A stretch of 64,000 bases of DNA. Source: Klebsiella sp. RHBSTW-00484 (GTDB taxonomy: Bacteria; Pseudomonadota; Gammaproteobacteria; Enterobacterales; Enterobacteriaceae). Every line of letters starts with the position of its first letter. The first letter of the stretch is position 1. The position numbers were made by a program, and so were the translations under genes. The stretch spans positions 4,092,001 to 4,156,000 of the forward strand of contig NZ_CP055481.1 in the NCBI RefSeq assembly GCF_013705725.1, written 5' to 3'. The notes under the pieces are model-generated. The model was given only the letters and a program-made list of their open reading frames with translations, had not been told where the DNA came from and did not search any database. This document shows, one piece after another, positions 38,636 to 48,679 of this stretch.

Positions 38636-40450
38636 TTACTTATCGAATAAGAAATTCGTATTCTGTCGCATCCATACAGCCACCATATTATCTCTCTCTA
38701 AACTGTCTATGTAGTTCAGCAGTAGATGATAATCAATGATAGAAAGATCATCTTTAGTCTGTTGAAAACGTATTGCACCATCTTTTACCCTGATCCAGAA
38801 TGAAGGGGTCGAATATAAAATTGTACCTTCAATATTTTCAATGATCACATCACTAATTAATTTTTGTTGTTTCTTTTTATGTTCTACAAAAATAACATGC
38901 CTTTTAAGATCATCATTTTTGTATTTCATATCAATAACATATGAGTTATCTACTCGTTTTAAGCGAACAGTGGAAACAATCTTGTTTAGCTCATTTTCAT
39001 AGCGTGTACGAATATCTACGTTATTCACATTAAACAATTCATTGATATCTACATCCTTTAGTATTTGTATATCTACATTTACAGTGGCTAATGATGCTTG
39101 CCGTGCTAACAGTTCTTCTAATTGTAATTTTGCATCATCCAACTCTTCACGCATTTCAAAGGATATAACCTTACCAACACTTTTACGACGTTCAATACCA
39201 TTTTCATAGTTAGCAATCTGATCTTTAACTTGTTCAATCTGAATACGTATTACTTCTAATTCTGGATTAAACTCTTGCTCCTTTATTACAGAACTAATGT
39301 CCATCCCTATCAAATGCTCTACGACAAAACGCTCTACTGTTTCATAGGTCATTGCTTTGTTGTTGCAAAGTCCATCACGTTCACTGAGGCAACGAATATA
39401 TCTATATTCCTCAACTTTTGGATCACCTTTCTTCGGAGTACGTTTAGCACGTACAACATTATGGTACATTGGCCCGCCGCAATCCATACAACGGGCAATA
39501 CCGCTAAATAGATTACTTTTAATTAATACTTCTTCGTTATCAGTTTTCTTTACGGTAACACGTCCAGCATTAGGTCGTCGAGATTTCAGTAAATCCTGTA
39601 CTAATTCAAATTCATCTTCATTAACTACTACTGGATAGACATTCATTTGGTACTTCTTCTGTGTTACTGAATTATCTAAATCATCATGGTTACGGATGGT
39701 TTCAGAAATGAAAATTTTACCAGTCACACGGCGGTTAGTGAGAATTTTATGCACAAGTTCCCCTGTCCATGCCCGATTAAATTTATACTGCTCGCCTTCT
39801 TTTTTCTGAAGTTCTTTAGCAATAGTTGGACACCCTAAACCAGTTTTATAAAGTTCAAATATTTCTTTTATTACAGCCGCTTTATGATTTAATTTATACT
39901 TATTATCTTCTACATCGATCCACTGAGGACGTTTATTAGTAACTATCGTACCTTTGTTAAAGGCTTGCTCTCTCTTTTTAGCCCAACCTTTGCGAATACG
40001 ATCACTTTTATATTTTGATTCATCATATGCCCTTTGTGCGTTCATCATCACAAAAGGGAGATCTTTAGAGTTACTACGGCTGATCACAATGTTAGCCATT
40101 ACATCATGAATAGCTACATTGTGAGACATAAGAGCATTGATATACCCCATTACGTCAAACGGATTTTGACGGCTGAAACGGTCGATAGACTCTACGACTA
40201 AGATCGAACTATCCCACATCCCTTTACGTACTTCTTCCATCCATGCCCCTAACTCACCTTCTGAGATGTTTAATCCTTTAAAGGCTGAGACACCTTGATC
40301 TGACAATACTACAGGGATTGGGTCATCCATCTCAGAACAAATGCCTGTACGCTCTAAGTAGCCCTCTAACAGCTCTGCCTGCCGTGCTATACCAGATCCA
40401 TCCAACTGTTGGTCTGAACTAACACGGTGATATACAAAAACTTTTTTCAT
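38636..40450 (-). CDS. Large serine recombinase (integrase)
   Basis: 604 residues: catalytic domain with FVYHRVSSDQQLDGSG (nucleophile Ser at about 11) and ESIDRFSRQNPFDVMG; a recombinase domain with YKTGLGCPTIAKELQ; a zinc ribbon with CMDCGG (about 320) and CLSERDGLC (about 355); a coiled coil (QIEQVKDQIANYENGIE) after it. This is the phiC31/TnpX class, which recombines attP with attB without host factors. It lies at the edge of the island next to attR, the normal place for such an integrase. It most probably placed the island in ybhA. Confidence 0.95.
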   Translation of the reverse strand: MKKVFVYHRVSSDQQLDGSGIARQAELLEGYLERTGICSEMDDPIPVVLSDQGVSAFKGLNISEGELGAWMEEVRKGMWDSSILVVESIDRFSRQNPFDVMGYINALMSHNVAIHDVMANIVISRSNSKDLPFVMMNAQRAYDESKYKSDRIRKGWAKKREQAFNKGTIVTNKRPQWIDVEDNKYKLNHKAAVIKEIFELYKTGLGCPTIAKELQKKEGEQYKFNRAWTGELVHKILTNRRVTGKIFISETIRNHDDLDNSVTQKKYQMNVYPVVVNEDEFELVQDLLKSRRPNAGRVTVKKTDNEEVLIKSNLFSGIARCMDCGGPMYHNVVRAKRTPKKGDPKVEEYRYIRCLSERDGLCNNKAMTYETVERFVVEHLIGMDISSVIKEQEFNPELEVIRIQIEQVKDQIANYENGIERRKSVGKVISFEMREELDDAKLQLEELLARQASLATVNVDIQILKDVDINELFNVNNVDIRTRYENELNKIVSTVRLKRVDNSYVIDMKYKNDDLKRHVIFVEHKKKQQKLISDVIIENIEGTILYSTPSFWIRVKDGAIRFQQTKDDLSIIDYHLLLNYIDSLERDNMVAVWMRQNTNFLFDK

Positions 40451-40465
40451 CTTCGCAAACTTTTA

Positions 40466-40503
40466 AATTTGTTTGTATAATCATAACACATTTGTATGAT
40501 TAT
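40466..40503. other. attR of the island
   Basis: Island-chromosome junction. Island arm AATTTGTT (40466-40473) and ACACATT (40486-40492) lie left of the crossover TG (40493-40494); ybhA resumes with TATGATTATCATGC. ATAATCATA (40477-40485) and TATGATTAT (40495-40503) are inverted 9-base repeats across the junction. The core TTG is shared with attL. Confidence 0.82.
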
Positions 40504-41100
40504 CATGCAAAAAAGGTTCTGGAGTCCGATCCGATGCCGGTCGACAAAGCCCTGAGCCTGACGGAAATGCTGAGCGAGCATGATATCCACGGCCTGATGT
40601 ACGTTGATGACGCCATGCTTTACGAACAGCCGACCGGACACGTCGTGCGCACCGCCAACTGGGCGCAATCTCTGCCGGTCGAACAGCGTCCGGTATTCAC
40701 TCAAGTTAACTCGCTAGCGCAGGCGGCCCGCGAAGTTAAGGCCGTATGGAAATTCGCGCTGACCGATGAAGACACCGCTAAGCTACAGCGCTTTGCCCAG
40801 CATGTTGGTCAGACGCTGGGTCTGGAATGTGAATGGTCATGGCACGATCAGGTTGATATCGCCCGCGAAGGCAACAGCAAAGGCAAGCGCCTGGCGCAGT
40901 GGGTGGCGGCACAGGGCTTGTCGATGCAGGATGTGGTGGCTTTTGGCGATAACTACAACGATCTGAGCATGCTGGAAGCCGCCGGTACCGGTGTGGCGAT
41001 GGGCAACGCGGTCGATGACGTCAAAGCGCGCGCCAACGTGGTGATTGGTGAAAACGAAACCACCAGCATCGCCGACTACATCAACCGCCATCTGCTGTAA
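40492..41100 (+). pseudogene. ybhA: Native ybhA, 3' fragment
   Basis: Encodes the cap and C-terminal half of YbhA: YDYHAKKVLESDP, GLMYVDDAM, CEWSWHDQVDIAREGNSKGK and VAFGDNYNDLSMLEAAG, with motifs III and IV. It joins in frame with the 5' fragment at 28920. There is no ribosome site before the opening TTG. Its stop abuts the stop of modC. Confidence 0.92.
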
Positions 41101-42159
41101 TCAGGCGGCGATCGACACGCTTTTAATTTGCGCGTACAGCCGCTGGCCTGGGGTTATGCCCAGGTCATCACGGGCCCACGGGCTGATGCGCGCCCACAGC
41201 GTTCGACCGCTAATCTCCAGCCTGACTTCCACCTGGCCGTTGCTCTCGATGCACTGCATCACCTGCGCAGGCAAAATATTACGGATGCTGGTTTGCTGTT
41301 CGGGTTGCAGAACCAGTGATACATCTGAGGCCTGAATGCGGATCCGCGCCGCTTCACCCTGCGGCCTGTTGAGCTGATTGACCCATATCTGCTGGTCGCC
41401 GAGCGCCAGGGCGGTCATCGCATACTGTGGATGCTGAGCGGCAATGGTCACATTGAGAATGGTGCTTTGCTGATCCTGCGGTAGCCAGGGGTGCATTATG
41501 CTGCTGCTCCACACTGCTTCCAGATCGCCAAAAGCTTTCACTTTCCCCTCTTCCAGCACCAGCACTTTATCCGCCAGATGCTGAATCTCATCCAATGAAT
41601 GGCTGACGTAGAGCATCGGGATGTTAATCTCTCGCGCCAGACGTTGCAGATAGGGCAGCAGCTCCCGTTTACGTGGAATATCCAGCGACGCCAGCGGTTC
41701 ATCCAGCAGCAGCAGCTCCGGTGCGGTAAGTAATGCCCGGCCAATCGCCACGCGTTGTTTTTCCCCACCGGATAGCCCTCCCGGTAGCCTGTCAAGCAGC
41801 GGCGCGATGCCAAGCAGATCCACCAGCTTATCAAACTGGTCGACCATACTCTTCGCCATGCCGTACTTCAGATTGCCGCGCACCTTGTAGTGCGGAAACA
41901 GGCGCGCATCCTGAAAGACATAGCCAATGCGCCGTTTTTCCGGCGCCAGACAGATACGCTTTTCGACATCATTAAGCACTCTGCCGTTAAGCACGATACG
42001 CCCCTGCTGCGGACGCGTCAGGCCGCTGATGGCGTTAATCAGCGAAGTTTTCCCGGCGCCGGAAACGCCGAAAACCGCCGTAATGCCACTGGCGGGGAGC
42101 GTCTCGCAGATCTGCAAACAGTGGGTGCCCAGCGTCTGGGTGAAATCGAGTTCAAGCAT
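41101..42159 (-). CDS. modC: Molybdate ABC transporter ATPase
   Basis: ATPase of the high-affinity molybdate importer. Walker [11 protein letters not shown], signature [15 protein letters not shown], Walker [12 protein letters not shown]-loop [10 protein letters not shown]-terminal MOP/TOBE domain (about 290-352) that binds oxyanion. 352 residues. Third gene of modABC, starting 2 bases after modB ends. Confidence 0.96.
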   Translation of the reverse strand: MLELDFTQTLGTHCLQICETLPASGITAVFGVSGAGKTSLINAISGLTRPQQGRIVLNGRVLNDVEKRICLAPEKRRIGYVFQDARLFPHYKVRGNLKYGMAKSMVDQFDKLVDLLGIAPLLDRLPGGLSGGEKQRVAIGRALLTAPELLLLDEPLASLDIPRKRELLPYLQRLAREINIPMLYVSHSLDEIQHLADKVLVLEEGKVKAFGDLEAVWSSSIMHPWLPQDQQSTILNVTIAAQHPQYAMTALALGDQQIWVNQLNRPQGEAARIRIQASDVSLVLQPEQQTSIRNILPAQVMQCIESNGQVEVRLEISGRTLWARISPWARDDLGITPGQRLYAQIKSVSIAA

Positions 42160-42161
42160 GA

Positions 42162-42851
42162 TTATTTCCCCATCCGTTTGCGGCTAAGCCGGGCTAGCCA
42201 TTCAGAAATCAGCAGCGATATCAGCGCCAGCACAATCGAAATCAAACACAGCCGTGCTGCCGCACCTTCGCCGCCGGGGGTCTGAATCAGAGTGTACATA
42301 GCCGAGGGAATGGTGCGAGTTTCGCCTGGAATATTAGAAACAAAGGTAATGGTCGCACCAAACTCGCCCAGCGAACGGGCGAAGGCCAGCACGGTACCAA
42401 CGATAATTCCCGGAAGCGTTAAAGGCAGGGTAATGGTGAAAAACACCCGCCAGCGGCCCGCGCCAAGCGTGCGTGCCGCCTGCTCCAGCTTAATATCAAC
42501 CCCTTCCAGCGCCAGGCGAATAGCCCGCACCATCAGTGGAAAAGACATCACCGCCGACGCCAGCACCGCGCCGCGCCAGCTAAAAGCAAACGTCAGGCCG
42601 AACCAGTCGAACAGCCAACTGCCGATAAAACCGCGCCGTCCCATGGCAATCAATAACAGATAACCCACCACCACCGGCGGCAATACCAGAGGCAAGTGGA
42701 GGATGCTATCGAGCAGCGCTTTGCCGGGGAAATCCCGTCGAACCAGCAGCCAGGAAAAAAAGATCCCAAAAGGTAAGCTAAACACCACCGCCAGGGATGA
42801 AACTTTCAGGCTCAGCAGTACCGCCTGCCATTCGGGATCGCTTAAGAACAT
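42162..42851 (-). CDS. modB: Molybdate ABC transporter permease
   Basis: 229 residues, about five to six transmembrane segments, with the EAA-type loop [19 protein letters not shown] that docks on ModC. Start overlaps the modA stop by 1 base. Confidence 0.95.
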   Translation of the reverse strand: MFLSDPEWQAVLLSLKVSSLAVVFSLPFGIFFSWLLVRRDFPGKALLDSILHLPLVLPPVVVGYLLLIAMGRRGFIGSWLFDWFGLTFAFSWRGAVLASAVMSFPLMVRAIRLALEGVDIKLEQAARTLGAGRWRVFFTITLPLTLPGIIVGTVLAFARSLGEFGATITFVSNIPGETRTIPSAMYTLIQTPGGEGAAARLCLISIVLALISLLISEWLARLSRKRMGK

Positions 42852-43624
42852 TAGTGGGTAGTAAATCCGTAACGTTTAAAGATGGCGGAAGCTTCCGGTC
42901 CTTTCAGATAATCATAAAATGCGCTAACCGTCGCATTTTTATGCCCGTCAACGATAGCCAGCGGATATTCCACTTTCTTGTGGGAATCTTCCGGGAAGGT
43001 ACCGACAACTTTCACGCCTTTACTGGCAACGGCATCAGAACCGTAAACAATACCCAGCGGGGCTTCGCTACGCTCGACCAGCGCCAGCGCACCGCGAACG
43101 TCTTCCGCTGGTGCCAACTTCGGCGACAGTGTTTCCCAGGCTCCCAGTTTTTGCAGCGCTTCTTTGGCATAGATACCCGCAGGCACGTGCTCCGGGTCGC
43201 CAACCGCCAGACGCCCCCCTTTCAGCAGGCTGGTCCAGTCGGTTTTATCATTGATGGTGATATCGCCCTGAGCGCTGGCTTTCGGCGCAACGACAACCAG
43301 GCTATTGCCCAGCAGAGTGGCGCGTGTCGACGTTTCAATGCTCTTTTTCTCAACCGCGTAGTCCATCCATTTTTGGTCAGCAGAGATAAACAGATCTGCA
43401 GGCGCGCCCGCTTCAATCTGTCGTGCCAGCGTAGATGAAGAGGCAAACGAAGAAACCACGTCAACGTTCTTCTCTTTCTTATACTCTTTAGCGATATCCT
43501 GCATTGCGTTAGTCAGCGATGCCGCTGCAAACACCGTAATTTTACCGTCTTCCGCCAACGCGTGACCTGCAACGGAGAGCGTTAACGTTGCTCCGGCAAA
43601 AAAGCGTAACCATTGACCTGCCAT
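42851..43624 (-). CDS. modA: Molybdate-binding periplasmic protein
   Basis: 257 residues with a signal peptide (VAGHALA cleavage region, about 24) and the ModA ligand region VFAAASLTNAMQDIA, SSFASSSTLARQIEAGAPAD. First gene of modABC; a ModE box lies 17-44 bases upstream. Confidence 0.96.
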   Translation of the reverse strand: MAGQWLRFFAGATLTLSVAGHALAEDGKITVFAAASLTNAMQDIAKEYKKEKNVDVVSSFASSSTLARQIEAGAPADLFISADQKWMDYAVEKKSIETSTRATLLGNSLVVVAPKASAQGDITINDKTDWTSLLKGGRLAVGDPEHVPAGIYAKEALQKLGAWETLSPKLAPAEDVRGALALVERSEAPLGIVYGSDAVASKGVKVVGTFPEDSHKKVEYPLAIVDGHKNATVSAFYDYLKGPEASAIFKRYGFTTH

Positions 43625-43640
43625 CTGAAACTCCTGTGAG

Positions 43641-43668
43641 ATCGTTATGTAGAAAATAATATAACGAT
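43641..43668. promoter_or_regulatory. ModE operator upstream of modA
   Basis: ATCGTTAT (43641-43648) and ATAACGAT (43661-43668) are perfect inverted repeats with a 12-base AT-rich centre, as in the E. coli modA operator where molybdate-bound ModE represses. Confidence 0.88.
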
Positions 43669-43730
43669 AAGTACAGGGATTTCCCAGCGCAAATTAGGAG
43701 TAACCAGAGGGAGATCAATTGAGGGGACAA

Positions 43731-43756
43731 ATAAAAACGCCCGGTAGAACCGGGCG
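43731..43756 (-). terminator. Terminator after acrZ
   Basis: On the minus strand CGCCCGGT and ACCGGGCG arms with a 3-base loop, followed by TTTTTAT. Confidence 0.82.
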
Positions 43757-43763
43757 CGGGAAA

Positions 43764-43913
43764 TCAGTGGTTTTGCGGCCTGTTGTCTTTGTGGCCGACT
43801 CCGGAGAAGAGGTTAAACACTTCGCCCAGACCGTAGATCAGCCCGAGGATGATAGCCATCACCACGGGGACCATCACAACGGCAAACACCAGACTTTTCA
43901 ATAGCTCTAACAT
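43764..43913 (-). CDS. acrZ: AcrB-associated small membrane protein
   Basis: 49 residues, one transmembrane helix ([20 protein letters not shown]), ending [12 protein letters not shown]; matches E. coli AcrZ (YbhT), which binds AcrB and modulates AcrAB-TolC drug export. The frame extends upstream to 44039, but the start MLELLKS at 43913 is the family start. Between mod operon and modE as in E. coli. Confidence 0.93.
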   Translation of the reverse strand: MLELLKSLVFAVVMVPVVMAIILGLIYGLGEVFNLFSGVGHKDNRPQNH

Positions 43914-44066
43914 GGTTGGCTCCAGAAAATACGAATATTTAATTGTAACCGTTTCAGCCGAAAAAACACGCCCGATTTGTGCGATGCCCGGCAGACAATC
44001 GCCACAGATGCATCTTGCAAGATGACCACTATCGGTCACAATACCCTTTTTTGACAGGATATGATT

Positions 44067-44855
44067 ATGCAGGCCGAAATTCTTCTTACCCTAAAATTAC
44101 AGCAGCGCCTGTTCGCCGATCCCCGTCGTATCTCCCTGCTGAAGCAGATTGACCAGACCGGCTCCATTAGCCAGGGGGCGAAAAACGCCGGCATCAGCTA
44201 TAAAAGCGCCTGGGATGCCATTAATGAAATGAATCAACTGAGCGAACAAACCCTGGTCGATCGCGCTACCGGCGGCAAAGGCGGCGGCGGTGCGGTCCTC
44301 ACCCGCTACGGGCAGCGGCTGATTCAGCTTTACGACCTGTTAGCGCAGATTCAACAGAAAGCGTTTGATGTGCTGAGCGATGATGATGCTCTTCCCCTCG
44401 ACAGCCTGCTGGCGGCGATTTCTCGCTTCTCTCTCCAGACCAGCGCGCGCAACCAGTGGTTTGGTACCATTACCGGGCGCGACCACCAGCAGGTGCAGCA
44501 GCATGTTGAAGTGCTACTGGCCGACGGGCAAACCCGCTTTAAAGTTGCCATTACCGCGCAAAGCGCTGAGCGTCTGGGCCTCGATGAGGGTCAGGAAGTG
44601 CTGGTGCTACTGAAAGCACCATGGGTCGGTATCACTCAGGATCGCGCGCTGGCCCAGCAGGCCGATAACCAACTAGCCGGGCGCATCAGTCATATTGAGC
44701 GCGGGCCGGAACAGTGCGAAGTACTGATGGCGCTCCCGGATGGTCAGAGCCTTTGCGCCACCCTGCCGGTGGAGCAGACACGCGATCTGACGGAAGGCGC
44801 GGAAGCGATAGCCTATTTCAATGCCGATCGTATCATTCTCGCCACGTTGTGCTAA
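44067..44855 (+). CDS. modE: Molybdate-responsive regulator
   Basis: 262 residues: N-terminal winged helix with [19 protein letters not shown], and two C-terminal MOP domains binding molybdate. ATG 44067 gives [13 protein letters not shown] as in E. coli; ATG 44061 is an alternative. Represses modABC and activates moa and other Mo-enzyme genes. Confidence 0.95.
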   Translation: MQAEILLTLKLQQRLFADPRRISLLKQIDQTGSISQGAKNAGISYKSAWDAINEMNQLSEQTLVDRATGGKGGGGAVLTRYGQRLIQLYDLLAQIQQKAFDVLSDDDALPLDSLLAAISRFSLQTSARNQWFGTITGRDHQQVQQHVEVLLADGQTRFKVAITAQSAERLGLDEGQEVLVLLKAPWVGITQDRALAQQADNQLAGRISHIERGPEQCEVLMALPDGQSLCATLPVEQTRDLTEGAEAIAYFNADRIILATLC

Positions 44856-44922
44856 CGGCATTGACATTCCGGCCGTGAAGACGTATCCCTGAAGCAAATT
44901 GCTGCAAAAAGTGGGATACACA

Positions 44923-46398
44923 ATGTCATCATTGCAAATTTCGCAAGGCACGTTTCGCCTGAGCGACACAAAAACGTTAAATATTGAGCACCTCAGCGTG
45001 CAGGCTGGCGAAAGCTGGGCTTTCGTCGGCAGCAACGGCAGCGGGAAATCTGCCCTCGCCCGGGCGCTGTCCGGCGAGCTAACGCTGCTTAGCGGCCAGC
45101 GCGAGAGCACGTTTTCGCGCATCACCCGCCTCTCTTTTGAACAGTTGCAAAAGCTGGTCAGCGATGAGTGGCAGCGCAACAACACCGATCTACTTAGCCC
45201 CGGTGAAGAAGACACCGGACGCACCACCGCGGAAATCATCCAGGATGAGTTTAAAGATTCATCCCGCTGTGCCCGCCTTGCCGAACAGTTTGGTATCACC
45301 AGCCTGCTCCAGCGCCGCTTTAAATACCTCTCCACTGGTGAAACGCGCAAAACGCTGCTGTGTCAGGCGCTGATGGGCAACCCGGATCTGCTCATTCTTG
45401 ATGAGCCGTTCGACGGACTCGACGTAGCATCGCGCCAGCAGTTAGCCGAGCTACTGGCTACGCTAAACGGTGAAGGTATCACTCTGGTATTGGTACTTAA
45501 TCGTTTTGATGAGATCCCGGCGTTCGTGCAGTTTGCCGGTGTGCTGGCGGATTGCGTGCTGAGCGAAACTGGCGAAAAGCAGGCCTTGCTGCAACAGGCG
45601 CTGATTGCCCAGTTGGCGCATAGCGAAAAACTTGACGGCATGACCCTGCCAGAACCGGATGCTCCGGCGGCACGTCACGCGCTGGAGGATAACGCACCGC
45701 GCATTGTACTTAACGACGGCATGGTCTCTTATAACGATCGGCCGATCATTAACCACCTGAACTGGACGGTAAACCCCGGAGAACACTGGCAGATAGTCGG
45801 CCCCAACGGCGCCGGTAAATCCACGCTGCTCAGCCTGGTGACCGGCGATCATCCGCAGGGGTACAGCAACGACCTGACGCTGTTTGGCCGCCGTCGCGGC
45901 AGCGGGGAAACCATCTGGGATATTAAGAAGCATATTGGTTACGTCAGCAGCAGCCTGCACCTTGAATACCGCGTCAGTACCAACGTGCGTAACGTGATTC
46001 TCTCAGGCTATTTCGACTCGATTGGTATCTATCAGGCCGTTTCCGACAAGCAGCACAAGCTGGTGCAAAACTGGCTGGATATCCTCGGGATCGACAAGCG
46101 GACTGCCGATGCGCCGTTTCATAGTCTCTCCTGGGGACAGCAGCGGCTAGCGCTGATCGTCCGCGCGCTGGTCAAACATCCTACCCTGCTGATCCTTGAT
46201 GAACCGCTACAGGGGCTAGACCCGCTCAACCGTCAGTTGGTGCGCCGTTTTATCGATGTGCTGATTAGCGAAGGGGCAACTCAACTGCTGTTTGTTTCTC
46301 ACCACGCCGAGGATGCCCCGGACTGTATTACCCATCGTCTGGCGTTTGTCAGCAGTGGAGACGGTTACACCTACGAAGTGGGACCGCTGACAAATTGA
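44923..46398 (+). CDS. modF: ModF, double ABC ATPase
   Basis: Two fused ABC ATPase domains: Walker A VGSNGSGKSALA and VGPNGAGKSTLLS, Walker B LLILDEPFDGLD and LLILDEPLQGLD. Related to photorepair protein PhrA; role in molybdenum use not well defined. Start ATG 44923 (MSSLQIS) gives 491 residues. 67 bases after modE. Confidence 0.93.
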   Translation: MSSLQISQGTFRLSDTKTLNIEHLSVQAGESWAFVGSNGSGKSALARALSGELTLLSGQRESTFSRITRLSFEQLQKLVSDEWQRNNTDLLSPGEEDTGRTTAEIIQDEFKDSSRCARLAEQFGITSLLQRRFKYLSTGETRKTLLCQALMGNPDLLILDEPFDGLDVASRQQLAELLATLNGEGITLVLVLNRFDEIPAFVQFAGVLADCVLSETGEKQALLQQALIAQLAHSEKLDGMTLPEPDAPAARHALEDNAPRIVLNDGMVSYNDRPIINHLNWTVNPGEHWQIVGPNGAGKSTLLSLVTGDHPQGYSNDLTLFGRRRGSGETIWDIKKHIGYVSSSLHLEYRVSTNVRNVILSGYFDSIGIYQAVSDKQHKLVQNWLDILGIDKRTADAPFHSLSWGQQRLALIVRALVKHPTLLILDEPLQGLDPLNRQLVRRFIDVLISEGATQLLFVSHHAEDAPDCITHRLAFVSSGDGYTYEVGPLTN

Positions 46399-46405
46399 CC
46401 TGATT

Positions 46406-46433
46406 CAGGGGTCTGCGGATCCCTGTTTTTTTT
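46406..46433 (+). terminator. Terminator after modF
   Basis: CAGGG and CCCTG arms, reinforced by GATCC/GGATC-type pairing, followed by eight T. Confidence 0.7.
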
Positions 46434-46510
46434 CGGAAAAATATCAATACGCCACATCATTCCCCTGTTTTAAAACAATAAAATCTTCAGTGTGCGTATT
46501 GAAAATTTTA

Positions 46511-46526
46511 GTGTAAACGATTCCAC
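46511..46526. promoter_or_regulatory. GalR/GalS external operator (OE)
   Basis: GTGTAAACGATTCCAC, identical to the E. coli gal OE. The downstream GTGTCACACTTTTCCCATC and TATGCTA (46562-46568) align with the E. coli CRP region and gal P2 -10. Confidence 0.92.
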
Positions 46527-46604
46527 CAATTTGGCCTGTGTCACACTTTTCCCATCTTTGGTATGCTATCTTCTTCTCACACGATAAGCCTATTGGAGCG
46601 AATC

Positions 46605-47621
46605 ATGAAAGTACTGGTTACAGGTGGTAGCGGTTACATTGGAAGTCATACCTGCGTTCAACTGCTACTGCAGGGGCATGAAGTGATTATTCTCGACAAT
46701 CTCTGCAACAGTAAGCGCAGCGTATTGCCAATCATTGAACGTCTCGGCGGAAAAAATGCCACCTTTGTCGAAGGCGATATTCGTAATGAAGCGCTGATGA
46801 CGGAGATTCTTCACGATCATGCGATTGAAGCCGTGATCCATTTCGCCGGTCTGAAAGCCGTCGGAGAATCCGTCGCTAAGCCGCTGGAATATTACGACAA
46901 CAACGTAACCGGCACACTGAAATTAGTTTCCGCCATGCGTGCTGCTGGCGTGAAAAACTTTATTTTCAGCTCCTCCGCTACCGTTTACGGCGATCAGCCG
47001 AAGATCCCTTATGTTGAAAGCTTCCCGACCGGCACCCCGCAGAGCCCGTATGGCAAAAGCAAGCTGATGGTTGAGCAAATTCTCACTGACCTGCAAAAAG
47101 CACAACCTGATTGGAGCATCGCCCTGCTGCGCTACTTCAACCCGGTTGGCGCGCATCCGTCGGGCGACATGGGTGAAGACCCGCAGGGCATCCCGAACAA
47201 TCTGATGCCGTACATTGCGCAGGTTGCTGTAGGCCGTCGCGAATCACTGGCGGTCTTTGGCAACGATTACCCGACCGAAGACGGCACCGGCGTGCGTGAC
47301 TACATTCACGTGATGGACCTTGCCGACGGCCACGTCGCGGCAATGGAAAAACTGGCTGATAAAGCTGGTGTGCATATCTATAACCTTGGCGCAGGCGTCG
47401 GCAGCAGCGTGCTTGACGTGGTCAATGCCTTCAGCAAAGCCTGCGGTAAACCAATTAACTACCACTTCGCGCCACGCCGCGACGGCGACCTCCCGGCCTA
47501 CTGGGCGGACGCTGAAAAGGCCGATCGCGATCTGAACTGGCGCGTGACGCGCAACCTTGACGAAATGGCGCAGGACACCTGGCACTGGCAGTCCCGTCAT
47601 CCGCAGGGTTATCCAGACTAA
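46605..47621 (+). CDS. galE: UDP-glucose 4-epimerase
   Basis: NAD+-dependent SDR enzyme linking UDP-galactose and UDP-glucose. GGSGYIGSHT at the N-terminus, SSSATVYGD and YGKSK catalytic Tyr/Lys. 338 residues from ATG 46605, behind TGGAGCG. First gene of galETKM. Confidence 0.97.
   Translation: MKVLVTGGSGYIGSHTCVQLLLQGHEVIILDNLCNSKRSVLPIIERLGGKNATFVEGDIRNEALMTEILHDHAIEAVIHFAGLKAVGESVAKPLEYYDNNVTGTLKLVSAMRAAGVKNFIFSSSATVYGDQPKIPYVESFPTGTPQSPYGKSKLMVEQILTDLQKAQPDWSIALLRYFNPVGAHPSGDMGEDPQGIPNNLMPYIAQVAVGRRESLAVFGNDYPTEDGTGVRDYIHVMDLADGHVAAMEKLADKAGVHIYNLGAGVGSSVLDVVNAFSKACGKPINYHFAPRRDGDLPAYWADAEKADRDLNWRVTRNLDEMAQDTWHWQSRHPQGYPD
46624..46639. promoter_or_regulatory. GalR/GalS internal operator (OI)
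   Basis: GTGGTAGCGGTTACAT inside the first codons of galE, identical to the E. coli OI; the two operators, 113 bases apart, allow the known DNA loop. Confidence 0.9.
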
Positions 47622-47630
47622 GGAACCTTC

Positions 47631-48677
47631 ATGAGCGTATTTAACCCCGTCGACCATCCACATCGTCGTTATAACCCGTTAACCGGGCAGTGGATTCTGG
47701 TTTCTCCGCATCGCGCCAAGCGCCCCTGGCAGGGGGCGCAGGAAACGCCAGCAAAGCAAACGTTGCCCGCGCACGATCCGGACTGCTTCCTGTGCCCGGG
47801 TAATACCCGCGTCACCGGTGATACCAACCCGAACTACACCGGTACGTTTGTTTTTACCAATGACTTTGCGGCTTTGATGACCGATACCCCTGATGCCCCG
47901 GAAAGCGACGACCCGCTGATGCGCTGTCAGAGCGCCCGCGGCACCAGTCGCGTTATCTGCTTCTCGCCAGACCACAGCAAAACGCTGCCGGAACTGAGCG
48001 TTGAGGCGCTGGAAGGCGTGGTTAAAACGTGGCAGGAACAGACTGCGGACCTCGGGAAAACCTATCCGTGGGTCCAGGTCTTTGAAAACAAAGGTGCGGC
48101 GATGGGCTGTTCCAACCCGCACCCGCATGGCCAGGTGTGGGCAAACAGCTTCCTGCCGAATGAAGCGGAACGCGAAGATCGTCTGCAAAAAGCGTACTTC
48201 ACCGAGCACGGCGTGCCGATGCTGGTGGATTACGTACAGCGTGAATTAGCCGACGGTAGCCGTACTATCGTCGAGACCGAACACTGGCTCGCCGTGGTTC
48301 CCTACTGGGCCGCGTGGCCTTTCGAGACGCTGCTGCTGCCAAAAGCGCACATCCAGCGTCTGACCGATTTAACCGACGACCAGCGCAGCGACCTTGCGCT
48401 GGCGTTGAAAAAGCTGACCAGCCGTTACGACAACCTGTTCCAGTGCTCATTCCCCTACTCGATGGGCTGGCACGGTGCACCATTTAACGATGAAGAAAAT
48501 AATCACTGGCAGCTGCATGCACATTTTTATCCGCCGCTGCTGCGCTCCGCCACGGTGCGCAAATTTATGGTCGGCTATGAAATGCTGGCCGAAACCCAGC
48601 GTGACCTGACGGCCGAGCAGGCTGCTGAACGTCTGCGCGCTGTGAGCGACGTCCATTTTCGCGAATCCGGAGTATAA
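47631..48677 (+). CDS. galT: Galactose-1-phosphate uridylyltransferase
   Basis: Leloir enzyme moving UMP between glucose-1-P and galactose-1-P. Active-site HPHGQ in [11 protein letters not shown], zinc ligands in [10 protein letters not shown]. 348 residues. 9 bases after galE. Confidence 0.97.
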   Translation: MSVFNPVDHPHRRYNPLTGQWILVSPHRAKRPWQGAQETPAKQTLPAHDPDCFLCPGNTRVTGDTNPNYTGTFVFTNDFAALMTDTPDAPESDDPLMRCQSARGTSRVICFSPDHSKTLPELSVEALEGVVKTWQEQTADLGKTYPWVQVFENKGAAMGCSNPHPHGQVWANSFLPNEAEREDRLQKAYFTEHGVPMLVDYVQRELADGSRTIVETEHWLAVVPYWAAWPFETLLLPKAHIQRLTDLTDDQRSDLALALKKLTSRYDNLFQCSFPYSMGWHGAPFNDEENNHWQLHAHFYPPLLRSATVRKFMVGYEMLAETQRDLTAEQAAERLRAVSDVHFRESGV

Positions 48678-48679
48678 CC

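Larger units (their letters stand above)
28919..40494. mobile_element. Integrated island (about 11.6 kb) of large serine recombinase type
   Basis: Bounded by a split ybhA on both sides, with a large serine recombinase gene ending 43 bases inside the right edge and pointing inward. The DNA is clearly more AT-rich than the flanks and has no core genes apart from a divergent ybhA. Cargo: ybhA copy, a zinc-motif protein, small resolvase, dual-OB/DUF488/DUF4326 operon, ParB-like protein, secreted and membrane proteins, helicase-like ATPase. No phage structural or conjugation genes are seen, so it is not a complete prophage or conjugative element. Confidence 0.9.

Noticed and set aside
28930..40450. 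Island as a prophage or integrative conjugative element
   Set aside because: No capsid, tail, terminase, lysis, relaxase or mating genes were found in either strand.
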